Assembly: GCF_014218705.1 (NCBI RefSeq)
Contig: NZ_JABBJF010000002.1
Span: forward strand, 62,001-126,000
Source: Kluyvera sichuanensis
GTDB taxonomy: Bacteria > Pseudomonadota > Gammaproteobacteria > Enterobacterales > Enterobacteriaceae
Length of the DNA: 64,000 bases
Direction: 5' to 3'
Part shown: positions 54,641 to 62,617 of the stretch, piece after piece
Layout: every line of letters starts with the position of its first letter
How positions within the stretch are numbered: position 1 is the first letter of the stretch
Program-made: the position numbers and the translations under genes
The notes under the pieces: generated by a model
Told to the model about the DNA's origin: nothing
Databases searched by the model: none
The model's input: only the letters and a program-made list of their open reading frames with translations

Positions 54641-55415
54641 TTGCTACCCCTCCCGTGACGCTCGCCGCCGATTTTCGCACGCGCTTAGGCTGCCCTACCG
54701 GTTTGGGGCCCAGACGGCTCAACACTAGCCCAAGCGCTACGCCGGTCAGCAGATAGAGCACGGTGCCTACCGCGAAAGCCTCCAGCGCATGCGCGTTATA
54801 GCTTTCGATTTGCCGCACCTGGTAGGTCAACTCGGCAAAACCAATGCCGCTCGCCAGCGACGAGAGCTTCATCAGGTTCAGATACTGCCCCACCACCGGC
54901 TGCCAGGCGTTAGCCAGCCCCTGCGGCAGCAAAATATGTCGCAGCAGCCCGGCAGTAGAAAACCCCTGCGCCAGCGCCGCTTCACGCTGGCCGTTCGGCA
55001 CGCTTTGCAGCCCCGCCGCCACTTCCTCAATTAAAAATGCCGAGGTAAAGACGCCAAGACCCCAGGCCGAGCACAGAAACTCCGGCGTCAGCCACCAGAC
55101 GTTGCCGGGCAGAATCGACCAGTCGTGCGGGTCGTTGACAAAATCCCGCAGCCCCTGCGGCAGGAAGTTCCACGCTGCAAAGTACCAGAACAGCAGCTGC
55201 ACCAGCAGCGGCGTATTGCGAAACAGCGATACCCAGCAGGCGGTGATACCCTGCCCCACTCGCCCTCCGGCGAGGCGCAGCAATAAGAACAGCGCCGCCA
55301 GCGCGCTTGCCAGCACAATTCCGGCAAGCGACACCCATAGCGTGGTGAGAAATCCCGAGATAATCCATTGCAGAGGCTGCCCGCTGAGCACCCCCTGCCA
55401 GTCAAAATGCATCAT
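54630..55415 (-). CDS. Polar amino-acid ABC transporter permease (GltJ-like)
   Basis: The first permease of the importer, 261 residues. ATG at 55415 overlaps the ATPase stop as TGATG, showing translational coupling. The EAA loop is REAALAQGFSTAGLLRHILLPQGLANAWQP, and the long loop LPQGLRDFVNDPHDWSILPGN is typical of GltJ. The C-terminus carries a basic cytoplasmic tail (GPKPVGQPKRVRKSAAS). Confidence 0.88.
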   Translation of the reverse strand: MMHFDWQGVLSGQPLQWIISGFLTTLWVSLAGIVLASALAALFLLLRLAGGRVGQGITACWVSLFRNTPLLVQLLFWYFAAWNFLPQGLRDFVNDPHDWSILPGNVWWLTPEFLCSAWGLGVFTSAFLIEEVAAGLQSVPNGQREAALAQGFSTAGLLRHILLPQGLANAWQPVVGQYLNLMKLSSLASGIGFAELTYQVRQIESYNAHALEAFAVGTVLYLLTGVALGLVLSRLGPKPVGQPKRVRKSAASVTGGVANER

Positions 55416-56233
55416 CACCCCGTCCGCTCCTGATGCAGCGGGTCCAGCACCTTCTGCAGAAAACGTCGTGCACGCGGATGCTGTGGATTGGCAAAGAACG
55501 CCGCCGGGGGCGCGACCTCCAGCACATCGCCGCCGTCGATAAACACCACCCGGTCAGCAATTTCGCGGGCAAACTGCATTTCGTGGGTCACCACAATCAT
55601 GGTGATCCCGCTGTGCGCCAGTGACTGCATCACGTGCAACACTTCGCCGATCATTTCCGGGTCCAGCGCCGAGGTCGGTTCGTCAAACAGGATGATTTGT
55701 GGCGAGGAGGCCAGCGCCCGAGCAATCGCCACGCGCTGCTGCTGGCCGCCGGATAACTGCGAAGGCATCGCATCGGCCTTTTCTGCAAGCCCGACCTTTT
55801 GCAGCAACTCCCGCGCGCGCCGCTGGGCATCGTTGCGCTTCCAGCCATGTACCGACTCCAGCGCTAACATGATATTTTGCGCCGCCGTCAGATGGGCATA
55901 AAGATTGAACTGCTGGAAGACGAAGCCGATTCGGCTGCGCAGCTGGCGCAGTGCCCTGCCGCTTAGCTGGCTGGTTGGCTTATCGTCAATCAGGATTTCA
56001 CCGCCGCTGAGGCTTTCCAGCTGGTTTATCAGGCGAATCAGCGTTGATTTCCCCGAGCCCGAAGGCCCAAGGATCGCCACCACTTCGCCGGGATTAATCG
56101 TCAAATCGATGCCGTTCAGCACTCGATGACTGCCATATTCTTTCACCGCCTGGCGGAACGTCACGCTGGCATTCTGCAGATGTGAAAAATCCGCGGACTT
56201 CGCCGCGGAACGAGAAAGTAAAGCCGACAACAT
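55415..56233 (-). CDS. Polar amino-acid ABC transporter ATP-binding protein
   Basis: The ATPase of the importer, 272 residues. It has Walker A GPSGSGKST, Q-loop FVFQQFNLYAHLT, signature QLSGGQQQR, Walker B IILFDEPTSALDPE and H-loop VVTHEM, closest to GltL/HisP/GlnQ. An extra N-terminal 25 residues (MLSALLSRSAAKSADFSHLQ) precede the usual start of the family. It follows the binding-protein gene by one base. Confidence 0.92.
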   Translation of the reverse strand: MLSALLSRSAAKSADFSHLQNASVTFRQAVKEYGSHRVLNGIDLTINPGEVVAILGPSGSGKSTLIRLINQLESLSGGEILIDDKPTSQLSGRALRQLRSRIGFVFQQFNLYAHLTAAQNIMLALESVHGWKRNDAQRRARELLQKVGLAEKADAMPSQLSGGQQQRVAIARALASSPQIILFDEPTSALDPEMIGEVLHVMQSLAHSGITMIVVTHEMQFAREIADRVVFIDGGDVLEVAPPAAFFANPQHPRARRFLQKVLDPLHQERTG

Positions 56234-56234
56234 A

Positions 56235-57062
56235 TTATTTTGCTTCTATGGTGAAGGAACGCGGCTGCGGCGCTTTAGTGGAAGGACCAAACCAGGTGTC
56301 GTAGATTTTCGCCGCATCGCCCGATTTCTCCAGCGCCACCAGCTCATCATTCACTGCTTTCAGCAGCGCCGGTTCACCTTTTTTCACGCCTACACCGATC
56401 TCTTCTTTACTGAGCAAATCCGGCAGGATTTTGAATTTGGCTTTATCCGGCGCTTCGCCCAGCAGGCCTGCCAGAATGGTGCTGTCCTGGGTAATCGCCT
56501 GCACGTTGCCGTTACGCAGCGCGGTCAGTGCCAGCGGAATATCGTCATAGGAGAGCACGCGCGCCTGCGGGAAGCGCTGATGCAACGTCTGCTCGCCGGT
56601 TGTGCCTTTCACCGCGCCGATGCGCGCCTTGCTGTAATCGTCGAGCTTATCGCCGCCGGTCGCCGGTACCAGGAACTGCTGGCCGGTAACGAAGTATGGG
56701 GTAGAGAAGTCGATAACCTGTGCGCGTTCTGGAGTAATGGTGATGTCAGCAACAATCAGATCCGCCTTGCCGGATTGCAGCAACGGGATACGGTTAGCCG
56801 GGTTGGTCGCCACCAGTTCCAGCTTCACGCCCAGCGATTTAGCCAGCGCTTTGGCGAAATCCACGTCGTAGCCCACCAGTTCGTGCGTTTTCGCGTCCAC
56901 GGAACCAAACGGCGGGTTGGCATCAAAGGTGGCCACTTTAACCACGCCTTTGGCCTTAATATCCGCCAGCTGATCGGCTTGCGCAGTGAAGGTGGTCAGG
57001 CCGGCAGCCACCAGGCCAGTGATAAGTGCGAGCTGTGCAACGGTCTGTTTTGTCTTTGCCAT
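56235..57062 (-). CDS. Periplasmic amino-acid-binding protein
   Basis: A family-3 extracellular solute-binding protein, 275 residues, with a Sec signal (QLALITGLVAAGLTTFTAQA). The signature GYDVDFAKALAKSLGVKLELV lies near residues 64-84. The ligand-site arginine/aspartate context (NRIPLLQSGKADLIVADITITPER) follows, and KGTTGEQTLHQRFP contacts the carboxylate in homologues. It is first in the four-gene importer operon. The upstream spacer (57063-57478) contains its promoter region. Confidence 0.92.
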   Translation of the reverse strand: MAKTKQTVAQLALITGLVAAGLTTFTAQADQLADIKAKGVVKVATFDANPPFGSVDAKTHELVGYDVDFAKALAKSLGVKLELVATNPANRIPLLQSGKADLIVADITITPERAQVIDFSTPYFVTGQQFLVPATGGDKLDDYSKARIGAVKGTTGEQTLHQRFPQARVLSYDDIPLALTALRNGNVQAITQDSTILAGLLGEAPDKAKFKILPDLLSKEEIGVGVKKGEPALLKAVNDELVALEKSGDAAKIYDTWFGPSTKAPQPRSFTIEAK

Positions 57063-57478
57063 AATCTTTCTGGATACCCCTGTTTTTGTATTGTCTTTTT
57101 ACGCTCCCACACCGCCCTCCGCGGAACAAATAACGATTCGCTATGCTTTATAACCAAATATCATTTGGCGAAAGTAATTGTTATCTAAAGGTAAAATTTG
57201 ATAAGTAACGCCAGATATCGCAAATGCTTTGCACAATTTCGTCTTTCCATTGGCGTGGTTTTACTGCTGAAATGGTCGAAAATAAAACCGCAACATTAAG
57301 AAGGTCTTAATACGTAAACAGTTATGATTTCATAGAGTCATTGTTTCCCATCGTTACCAACAGACACAACAATCCGCGAGCATCAAGGCTGACTGGCAAC
57401 CTATCATTACCCCGACAAAAATCAGGGGGTTTTTCCTCCGTTGCCTGGCGCTTCGGCGTCAATTTGAATGCTTGATGG
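57063..57478. other. Divergent spacer between the ABC importer and the Spy-like gene
   Basis: A 416-base AT-rich region without a credible gene. Near its right end ACCCC (57409-57413) can pair with GGGGT (57426-57430), followed by TTTTCC, a small terminator-like hairpin in the leader of the Spy-like gene. It is weak (5 bp, 12-base loop) but could act as an attenuator. Confidence 0.4.
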
Positions 57479-57487
57479 ATGACTACA

Positions 57488-57898
57488 ATGAAAAAATTTA
57501 CCCGCACCGCTTTACTGGTTGCCACCCTTGCTGGCGCGACCTTCGCCGCTCAGGCTGCTGATACCACCGCTGCCCCAGCGCCAGCTCAGGACCCTATCGT
57601 TCAGCATCTGAAGCTGACCGATGCTCAGGTGTCCAAAATGAAAACCCTGCACCAGCAGCTGGAGAAAAACGTTCAGGCTATCTCCATGAAGGATGTTAAA
57701 GACGGCATGATCATCGACATGATCCAGTCCGGCAAATGGGATGAAGCGGGCGTGAACAAACAGCTGGCGGCATTCAGCAAAGTTGATCAGCAGGTTCGCT
57801 ACTACAAAGTGAAATACTACTTTGACTTAAGCCAGGTGCTGACCGCGGAACAGCGTAAGCAGGTTCAAAACGATCTGGCCCAGGCTGCGGCGGAGTAA
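57488..57898 (+). CDS. Spy/CpxP-like periplasmic protein
   Basis: A secreted, helical, probably periplasmic protein of about 136 residues from ATG 57488 (GGATG seven bases upstream; an ATG at 57479 is also in frame). A Sec signal (FTRTALLVATLAGATFAAQA) is followed by TTAAPAPAQDP and a body bracketed by LKLTDAQVSKMKTL and VLTAEQRKQVQNDL. These are the two LTxxQ-type motifs that define Spy/CpxP ATP-independent chaperones and metal/envelope stress proteins. It lacks Spy's His/Met-rich region. The next gene starts 5 bases downstream. Confidence 0.72.
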   Translation: MKKFTRTALLVATLAGATFAAQAADTTAAPAPAQDPIVQHLKLTDAQVSKMKTLHQQLEKNVQAISMKDVKDGMIIDMIQSGKWDEAGVNKQLAAFSKVDQQVRYYKVKYYFDLSQVLTAEQRKQVQNDLAQAAAE

Positions 57899-57903
57899 GC
57901 AAC

Positions 57904-58155
57904 ATGAAAAAGATCGCGATGATGTTAGGCGCCTGCGCACTGCTGGCAATGGGTGCGGCGAATGCCGCCAACGGTCAGGCAGTCGCCAACGCAAAAACCG
58001 CCTGCCAGAACAATCCATCCCAGTGCGCTCAGGCGAAGAGCACGGCAAAAGCCAACGCGCAGAAAGAAGCGAAAGCGGCTAAAGACGCCTGTGCGAAAAA
58101 CCAGACGGCCTGCGATAACGCAAAAGCGAAAGCTAAAAGCGCTGCGCAGAAGTAA
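57904..58155 (+). CDS. Small secreted Ala/Lys-rich protein with four cysteines
   Basis: I do not recognise a family. The 83 residues have a signal peptide (KKIAMMLGACALLAMGAANA) and a mature part of about 62 residues composed almost wholly of Ala, Lys, Asn, Gln and Cys, with cysteines in the pattern TACQNNPSQCAQA and DACAKNQTACDNA. Each C-x6-C pair could close an alpha-hairpin by disulfide. GGAG overlaps the end of the preceding Spy-like gene, so the two are co-translated. A periplasmic partner or sink role is guesswork. Confidence 0.75.
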   Translation: MKKIAMMLGACALLAMGAANAANGQAVANAKTACQNNPSQCAQAKSTAKANAQKEAKAAKDACAKNQTACDNAKAKAKSAAQK

Positions 58156-58174
58156 GTTACTGTAGTAAAAGCAA

Positions 58175-58209
58175 AAAGGCCGCAGAAAAAAAATCTAGCG
58201 GCCTTTATC
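58175..58209. terminator. Bidirectional terminator between the small secreted gene and higA
   Basis: AAAGGCCGC and GCGGCCTTT form a 9-bp stem around a 14-base A-rich loop, with A and T runs outside on both strands. It lies between converging genes. Confidence 0.8.
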
Positions 58210-58238
58210 ATTAACAGAAAGTGAGTTTGAACCCTCGT

Positions 58239-58580
58239 TTACGCCGCGTTTTTATTTGCTTTAGCGCGTGCGGCTAGAAACTCTTCTGCCGTAACAATTT
58301 GATTAAGTTCAACCTGCAGACGGGCGTCGTTTTCGGTTTCCCATACATCAACAGCAACCTGTAAATTAATCCAGAATTCAGCTGAGGTATCAAACGCTTT
58401 AGCCAGGCGAAACGCCATATCAATAGTCAGCTTACGATTATTGTTCACTAACGCGCTGACCGTGTTGCGGTGTACCTGCAACATTTCCGCTAGTTCGTTG
58501 ATTTTAAGGTCAAGCGGCTCCAGGTATTCAAACAGGAGGATGTCCCCTACTGTGGTCGGCTTTCTGGTTGCTTGATTCAT
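58239..58580 (-). CDS. higA: HigA-type antitoxin (XRE family)
   Basis: A 113-residue helix-turn-helix protein of the HigA/VapI group, expected to neutralise the HigB toxin and repress the operon. The DNA-binding region is KINELAEMLQVHRNTVSALVNNNRKLTIDMAFRLAKAF (about 26-63), followed by the typical FWINLQVAVDVWE segment. It lies 66 bases downstream of the toxin gene, in the toxin-first order characteristic of higBA. Confidence 0.88.
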   Translation of the reverse strand: MNQATRKPTTVGDILLFEYLEPLDLKINELAEMLQVHRNTVSALVNNNRKLTIDMAFRLAKAFDTSAEFWINLQVAVDVWETENDARLQVELNQIVTAEEFLAARAKANKNAA

Positions 58581-58646
58581 AATTTACTCCATGATAGTCG
58601 GCAGCTTAGCTGCAATAAAAATGGCTCAGCCGATTCATTCCTGGGA

Positions 58647-58952
58647 TTAGTATTCATGTGGGTCTAAGTATAAATCTTGTGCTTTACCATTTACCCACCG
58701 GAAAATTAATCGGTACTGCTTGTTAACCCTTATCGAAGAATAACCTTTGAGTTTTCCTTCAAGCTCCTCATAACGGTTACCGGGCGGCGACATTAAGTCT
58801 TTATAAGTTACCGCCGCATTAATGATATCTAACTTCCGAGCCAGAGCGGCATGTATGTCTGTCGGGATTTTTTTATGCGATGTTGCATGCTTAAAAAAAT
58901 CCTCAAGCCAACGGTCTCGAAAACCTCCAATGTTTATAAGCATACCAGGCAT
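58647..58952 (-). CDS. higB: HigB-type mRNA interferase toxin (RelE superfamily)
   Basis: A ribosome-dependent mRNA endonuclease toxin. ATG 58952, with AAGGAGG at nine bases, gives 101 residues; the frame upstream is open but without a ribosome site. Family features are the helical start (FRDRWLEDFFKHATSHKKIP), ALARKLDIINAA, and the C-terminal strand motifs YSSIRVNKQYRLIFRW and LYLDPHEY, which carry the catalytic region. It precedes higA. Promoter and operator should lie in 58953-59200. Confidence 0.85.
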   Translation of the reverse strand: MPGMLINIGGFRDRWLEDFFKHATSHKKIPTDIHAALARKLDIINAAVTYKDLMSPPGNRYEELEGKLKGYSSIRVNKQYRLIFRWVNGKAQDLYLDPHEY

Positions 58953-59200
58953 TCCATCGCGCCTCCTTGGTTTCCTTAAGCAAAATATTAATGCACCGAA
59001 ACACTGTGCGCAAGTGCGTAAATTTTCGATACCCCTCCCCAGGAATCGTATGGCAGTGTGAAATGATCCAGGTGATGCGTCATCGATATGTGTAGATAGC
59101 GCGGGAACCAACTGATTTCTACCGCAAATTGTGACCTCTCACGCATTACCCACAATCCTTCTACGGACATCCTCCTCGCTTTGATCGCTGTCAAAAATAA

Positions 59201-59222
59201 TCATACCGTCTGGTCGGTATGA
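59201..59222. promoter_or_regulatory. TetR-type operator palindrome
   Basis: TCATACCG and CGGTATGA form a perfect 8-bp inverted repeat around TCTGGT. It overlaps the first possible start codon of the TetR gene (59219), the place expected for an autoregulatory operator, and its size suits a TetR dimer. Confidence 0.75.
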
Positions 59223-59797
59223 TTCGGGCCATGAACATGGAAGCCCAACACCGCAAAAAAGATCCGGTCCGTTTATATCAACTGCTGCTGGAGTCGGCAG
59301 CGATGATTGCCGGACGAGACGGCATTGCCGCCCTGTCGCTGAACGCTGTCGCCCGGGAAGCTGGCGTCAGTAAAGGCGGGTTAATCCACCACTTTCCCAA
59401 TAAACAGGCGCTGATTTACGCGCTGTTTACCCGGCTGCTGGCGATTATGGAAGAAGCGATCGTCGCGTTGATGCAACAGGATGGCGTCAGCTATGGTCGC
59501 TTTACCCGCGCCTATCTGAACTACCTTGCCGACCTGACGGATACGCACGAAAGCCGCCAGTTGATGGTGCTGTCGCTGGCCATGCCGGATGAACCGGTGC
59601 TGCGAAAATGCTGGCGCGACTGGATGCTCGATCACCTTGCGCGCGGCGACGCGCTGGATAATAGCCCCACCGGTACGCTGGTGCGCTATGCAGCAGACGG
59701 CATCTGGTTATCGGAACTCACGGAAGGGATCACCATGTGCGCCGAGCACCGACGAACGTTGGTCGAATCTCTTAATAAGATGACGCTTCCCGCGTGA
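59219..59797 (+). CDS. TetR-family transcriptional regulator
   Basis: A 192-residue TetR regulator. The helix-turn-helix (LSLNAVAREAGVSKGGLIHHFPNKQALIYALF) lies at about residues 40-71. The ligand domain (from about 85) is diverged and cannot be assigned. Starts at 59219, 59231 and 59237 are all possible; the palindrome over the first suggests that one of the later ATGs may be used. It is followed 21 bases later by a MarT-like regulator and a FidL-like gene. Confidence 0.85.
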   Translation: MIRAMNMEAQHRKKDPVRLYQLLLESAAMIAGRDGIAALSLNAVAREAGVSKGGLIHHFPNKQALIYALFTRLLAIMEEAIVALMQQDGVSYGRFTRAYLNYLADLTDTHESRQLMVLSLAMPDEPVLRKCWRDWMLDHLARGDALDNSPTGTLVRYAADGIWLSELTEGITMCAEHRRTLVESLNKMTLPA

Positions 59798-59818
59798 AGC
59801 ACATAGGCTGAGGCCGCG

Positions 59819-60619
59819 ATGCGCTACAACATCAATGCCCGTTTTATTTATGACGCAACGGATGGCACGATAACGCTGCCGCAAAGCGATGAGCCGGACA
59901 GCCAGCTGTCTATCACCGCCAGCGCCCTGCTGTTCTTCTTTTTGCATAACACCGGAATCGTCAGCCGGGAAGAGGTACTCAAGAAGGTCTGGGATGACAA
60001 TGGGTTAACCTCGTCGAACAGCAACCTGAATCAATATCTGAGCATGCTGCGCAAAACCTTCCGCCACTACGGAATCGACAACATTATCGTCACCGTGTCG
60101 CGGGGTTATTTGCAGCTCAACCCGGACGTGGTCATTGAGGCGCTGGACGACACCCCTCCGCCCGCCCCCGCGCCGGAACCGCCGGTCATCGTCGGCGAAA
60201 CTGCGCCAGAGCCGCCGCTGGAAACCCCTCCCGCTACGATGCATGCGCGCGGCACCTGCTGGTATATCGCTGGTGCCTGCCTGCTGACCATCGCGCTGCT
60301 GCTGCTTATTCTAAGCCTGGTGGGGGTGCGAGAGTCACGCCCCATCACCCTGAGTCAAATCACCCATAGCCAGTGCGAACTGCTGGCCAGCGATGAGATG
60401 CTGCGATCGGTCAGCGCCGATGCCTATGTGAAAAATTTCGATGAGGTGCGTGAGCGGCTGAAAGTCGAGTGCAAACCCGGCGAGCGCTTCCTCTTCTTCT
60501 ACGGCGACAGGCTGGAGACCAACGGCCTGGGGCGCGTATTTCTCGCCCACTGCGCGATGCATGAAGATAACCCGTTTAGCTACTGCGACAACTACTTTTA
60601 CTACTCCTGGAAGCCGTAA
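59819..60619 (+). CDS. CadC/ToxR/MarT-like membrane-bound regulator
   Basis: A one-component transmembrane transcription regulator of 266 residues. An N-terminal winged helix of the OmpR/CadC type (SREEVLKKVWDDNGLTSSNSNLNQYLSMLRKTFRHYG ... SRGYLQLNP) is followed by a Pro-rich linker (TPPPAPAPEPP), one membrane helix at about 146-168 and a short periplasmic domain with four cysteines. It overlaps the FidL-like gene (TAATG). The pair resembles marT-fidL of Salmonella pathogenicity island 3, where MarT activates an adhesin gene. The target here is unknown. Confidence 0.85.
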   Translation: MRYNINARFIYDATDGTITLPQSDEPDSQLSITASALLFFFLHNTGIVSREEVLKKVWDDNGLTSSNSNLNQYLSMLRKTFRHYGIDNIIVTVSRGYLQLNPDVVIEALDDTPPPAPAPEPPVIVGETAPEPPLETPPATMHARGTCWYIAGACLLTIALLLLILSLVGVRESRPITLSQITHSQCELLASDEMLRSVSADAYVKNFDEVRERLKVECKPGERFLFFYGDRLETNGLGRVFLAHCAMHEDNPFSYCDNYFYYSWKP

Positions 60620-61137
60620 TGAAACTCGCGCCGCGTACGTTCTTTGCCCTTTCTCTGCTCATCTTTATCGTGGTCGCCGGGTTTAGCGCCTGGCGTCTTC
60701 TGCCCGATGAAAACGCCGGGGTGATGAGCTGCTCCACCAAAGGGATCATGCGTTTTGAAAATATGGAAAAAGAGAACGTGAACGGCAACATTCACTTCAA
60801 CTTTGGCAGCCACGGCAAAGGCTCAATGGTGGTCGAGGGCTATACCGATTCGGCCGCCGGCTGGCTCTATCTGCAGCGCTACGTCAAATTCAGCTACAGC
60901 AGCAAACGCATTTCCGCCACCGAACGCCACTACCGTATCAACCAATGGGAGTCGAGCGCCTCGTCCATCGATGAGTCGCCGGACGTGATTTTCGCCTACT
61001 TTATGCGCGAGATGTCCGACAGCCACGACGGGCTGTTTCTCAACGCCCAGAAGCTTAACGACAAGGCAATTCTGCTCAGCTCCATCAACTCACCGTTGTG
61101 GATCTGTACGTTGAAGTCAGGTAGCGCGCTGAACTAA
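60619..61137 (+). CDS. FidL-like membrane-anchored protein
   Basis: A 172-residue protein with an N-terminal signal anchor ([20 protein letters not shown]) and a periplasmic beta-rich domain holding two cysteines (SCSTKG, WICTLK), in the FidL family of unknown function. Its ATG overlaps the stop of the upstream MarT-like regulator. By analogy to ToxR-ToxS it may be the periplasmic partner of that regulator; this is inference. Its stop overlaps the stop of fosA on the opposite strand. Confidence 0.82.
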   Translation: MKLAPRTFFALSLLIFIVVAGFSAWRLLPDENAGVMSCSTKGIMRFENMEKENVNGNIHFNFGSHGKGSMVVEGYTDSAAGWLYLQRYVKFSYSSKRISATERHYRINQWESSASSIDESPDVIFAYFMREMSDSHDGLFLNAQKLNDKAILLSSINSPLWICTLKSGSALN

Positions 61138-61562
61138 ACCTCACCGTCCTCATAAAAGACCATGCCTTGATAAGGACGCTCACGACAGGCGGCCAGTCGC
61201 TGGGCGAGACTGCCAACGTGCAGTTCCAGCTTGTGTCCGTCCGGGTCAAGAAAATAGTACGACGCCCCTTCGCTGCGGTTATCCTTCCACACCACCGTTC
61301 CGGCCTGCGCCAGCCGCTCGGCCATCGTTGCAAAATCAGCTTCCGCCACGCCAAAGGCGTAGTGGGTATAATCGCTATCCTCGGGCGACGTGTTGCGGCG
61401 CTGGTTATCCAGCGACAGGCAAAGCCACAACCCTCCACACGACAAATAGGCCCCGCCATCCCAGTGGGCGTGCAGGCGCATCCCCAGTAACCGGTGATAA
61501 AAAGCGACGCTTGGCGTCAGGTCGCTGACCGCCAGGGTCAGATGGTTAAGTCCCCTCAGCAT
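61134..61562 (-). CDS. fosA: FosA, fosfomycin glutathione S-transferase
   Basis: A manganese- and potassium-dependent enzyme that opens the fosfomycin epoxide with glutathione, causing intrinsic resistance. ATG 61562 gives 142 residues. The vicinal-oxygen-chelate fold shows the metal ligands His7 (GLNHLTLAV, with Thr9), His67 (SDYTHYAF) and Glu113 ([10 protein letters not shown]). The substrate-binding residues Lys93, Ser98/Ser101 region, Tyr103 and Arg122 ([28 protein letters not shown]) are present. It closely resembles the chromosomal FosA of Klebsiella and Kluyvera. Confidence 0.93.
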   Translation of the reverse strand: MLRGLNHLTLAVSDLTPSVAFYHRLLGMRLHAHWDGGAYLSCGGLWLCLSLDNQRRNTSPEDSDYTHYAFGVAEADFATMAERLAQAGTVVWKDNRSEGASYYFLDPDGHKLELHVGSLAQRLAACRERPYQGMVFYEDGEV

Positions 61563-62026
61563 AATCCCCTCTGAATAATTAACGCTGTTCAGGTGCACTA
61601 ACGGCAAACTGTGATCCATCGCGCACGCGCTTTTTCCCGCCGCTTACCCCTCGCAAAAAAGCGCATCTTTTGCGTTTAGCCTCGCCGCCAAAATTTGAAC
61701 CTCACCACAGTTGCCCCTGCGCTATGTTACCCGACTTTTGTATAAATTTAGCAATTTCATAACATTCATGACTGACGCCATGAGCGCTGAAAAAAGCACC
61801 TTACTTTCGTCAAAATCCCACCCCGCGCCACAGCATAAAGAGATAAATCAGCGGCCATAAAAGGCTAAATGGCAGAGTTTTTATCTAAATCAGACTCACG
61901 ACCAGATTTAAATTCCACCATAACCGCTAGTCCCTATAGTGATTCCCGAACGCCGCTGCCGTGGGTTAACGCCGTGACACGGACGGTTTTCCTGAAATCA
62001 CACAACCTGTTTTGAGGAGTGAAGCA
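61563..62026. other. Promoter region of the microcompartment operon
   Basis: A 464-base region without a gene, between divergent fosA and the first shell gene. TATAGT at 61935-61940 could be a -10 element about 87 bases before the shell gene, but no matching -35 is obvious. TTTTGAGGAG just before the shell gene is a strong ribosome site. I see no clear sigma-54 or CRP consensus. Confidence 0.4.
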
Positions 62027-62305
62027 ATGGGTGATGCATTAGGGCTTATCGAAACCAAAGGTCTGGTGGCCTGCATTGAAGCCGCGGATGCGATGTGTAA
62101 AGCCGCCAACGTTGAACTGATTGGCTACGAAAACGTCGGCTCCGGCCTCGTCACCGCGATGGTGAAAGGCGACGTCGGCGCGGTGAAAGCGGCGGTGGAT
62201 TCCGGTGTGGAATCGGCGCAGCGCATTGGGGAAGTGGTGACGTCGCTGGTGATTGCGCGTCCACATAACGACATCAACAAAATTGTCATTAAACACAAGG
62301 CTTAA
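62027..62305 (+). CDS. cmcA: BMC-H microcompartment shell protein 1
   Basis: A hexameric shell protein of the PduA/EutM type that tiles the facets of a bacterial microcompartment. The 92 residues are a single BMC domain: [20 protein letters not shown] at the start, pore loop ENVGSG (36-41) and [14 protein letters not shown] near the end. GAGGAG precedes ATG 62027. It is the first of three near-identical shell genes followed by an aldehyde dehydrogenase, the order of the choline (GRM2, cut/cmc) loci of Klebsiella and some E. coli. The signature lyase lies beyond the window, so the substrate is inferred. Confidence 0.85.
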   Translation: MGDALGLIETKGLVACIEAADAMCKAANVELIGYENVGSGLVTAMVKGDVGAVKAAVDSGVESAQRIGEVVTSLVIARPHNDINKIVIKHKA

Positions 62306-62321
62306 GGCCAGGAGAACGCAA

Positions 62322-62606
62322 ATGGGTGATGCATTAGGTCTGATTGAAACCAAAGGTCTGGTGGCCTGTATCGAAGCGGCAGATGCGATGTGTAAAGCCG
62401 CCAACGTCGAGCTTATCGGCTACGAAAACGTCGGCTCCGGCCTCGTCACCGCGATGGTGAAAGGCGACGTCGGCGCAGTGAAAGCGGCGGTGGATTCCGG
62501 CGTGGAATCGGCGCAGCGCATTGGTGAAGTGGTGACCTCGCTGGTTATCGCGCGTCCACATAACGACATCAACAAGATTGTCTCGCACTACAAAATTAGC
62601 GAATAA
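62322..62606 (+). CDS. cmcB: BMC-H microcompartment shell protein 2
   Basis: A second hexameric shell subunit, 94 residues, identical to the first through residue 87 and differing only in its last residues (SHYKISE against IKHKA). The pore loop is the same GSG type. AGGAG precedes ATG 62322, 16 bases after the previous stop. Such pairs can form mixed hexamers or mixed facets. Confidence 0.85.
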   Translation: MGDALGLIETKGLVACIEAADAMCKAANVELIGYENVGSGLVTAMVKGDVGAVKAAVDSGVESAQRIGEVVTSLVIARPHNDINKIVSHYKISE

Positions 62607-62617
62607 CCGGAGAGAAA

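Noticed and set aside
57409..57434. Terminator-like hairpin in the Spy-like gene leader as a riboswitch
   Set aside because: The stem is only 5 bp with a 12-base loop and no upstream aptamer-like structure could be recognised.
61860..61880. TGGCAGAGTTTTTAT as a sigma-54 promoter for the shell operon
   Set aside because: It has the GG element but lacks the GC dinucleotide at the required distance.
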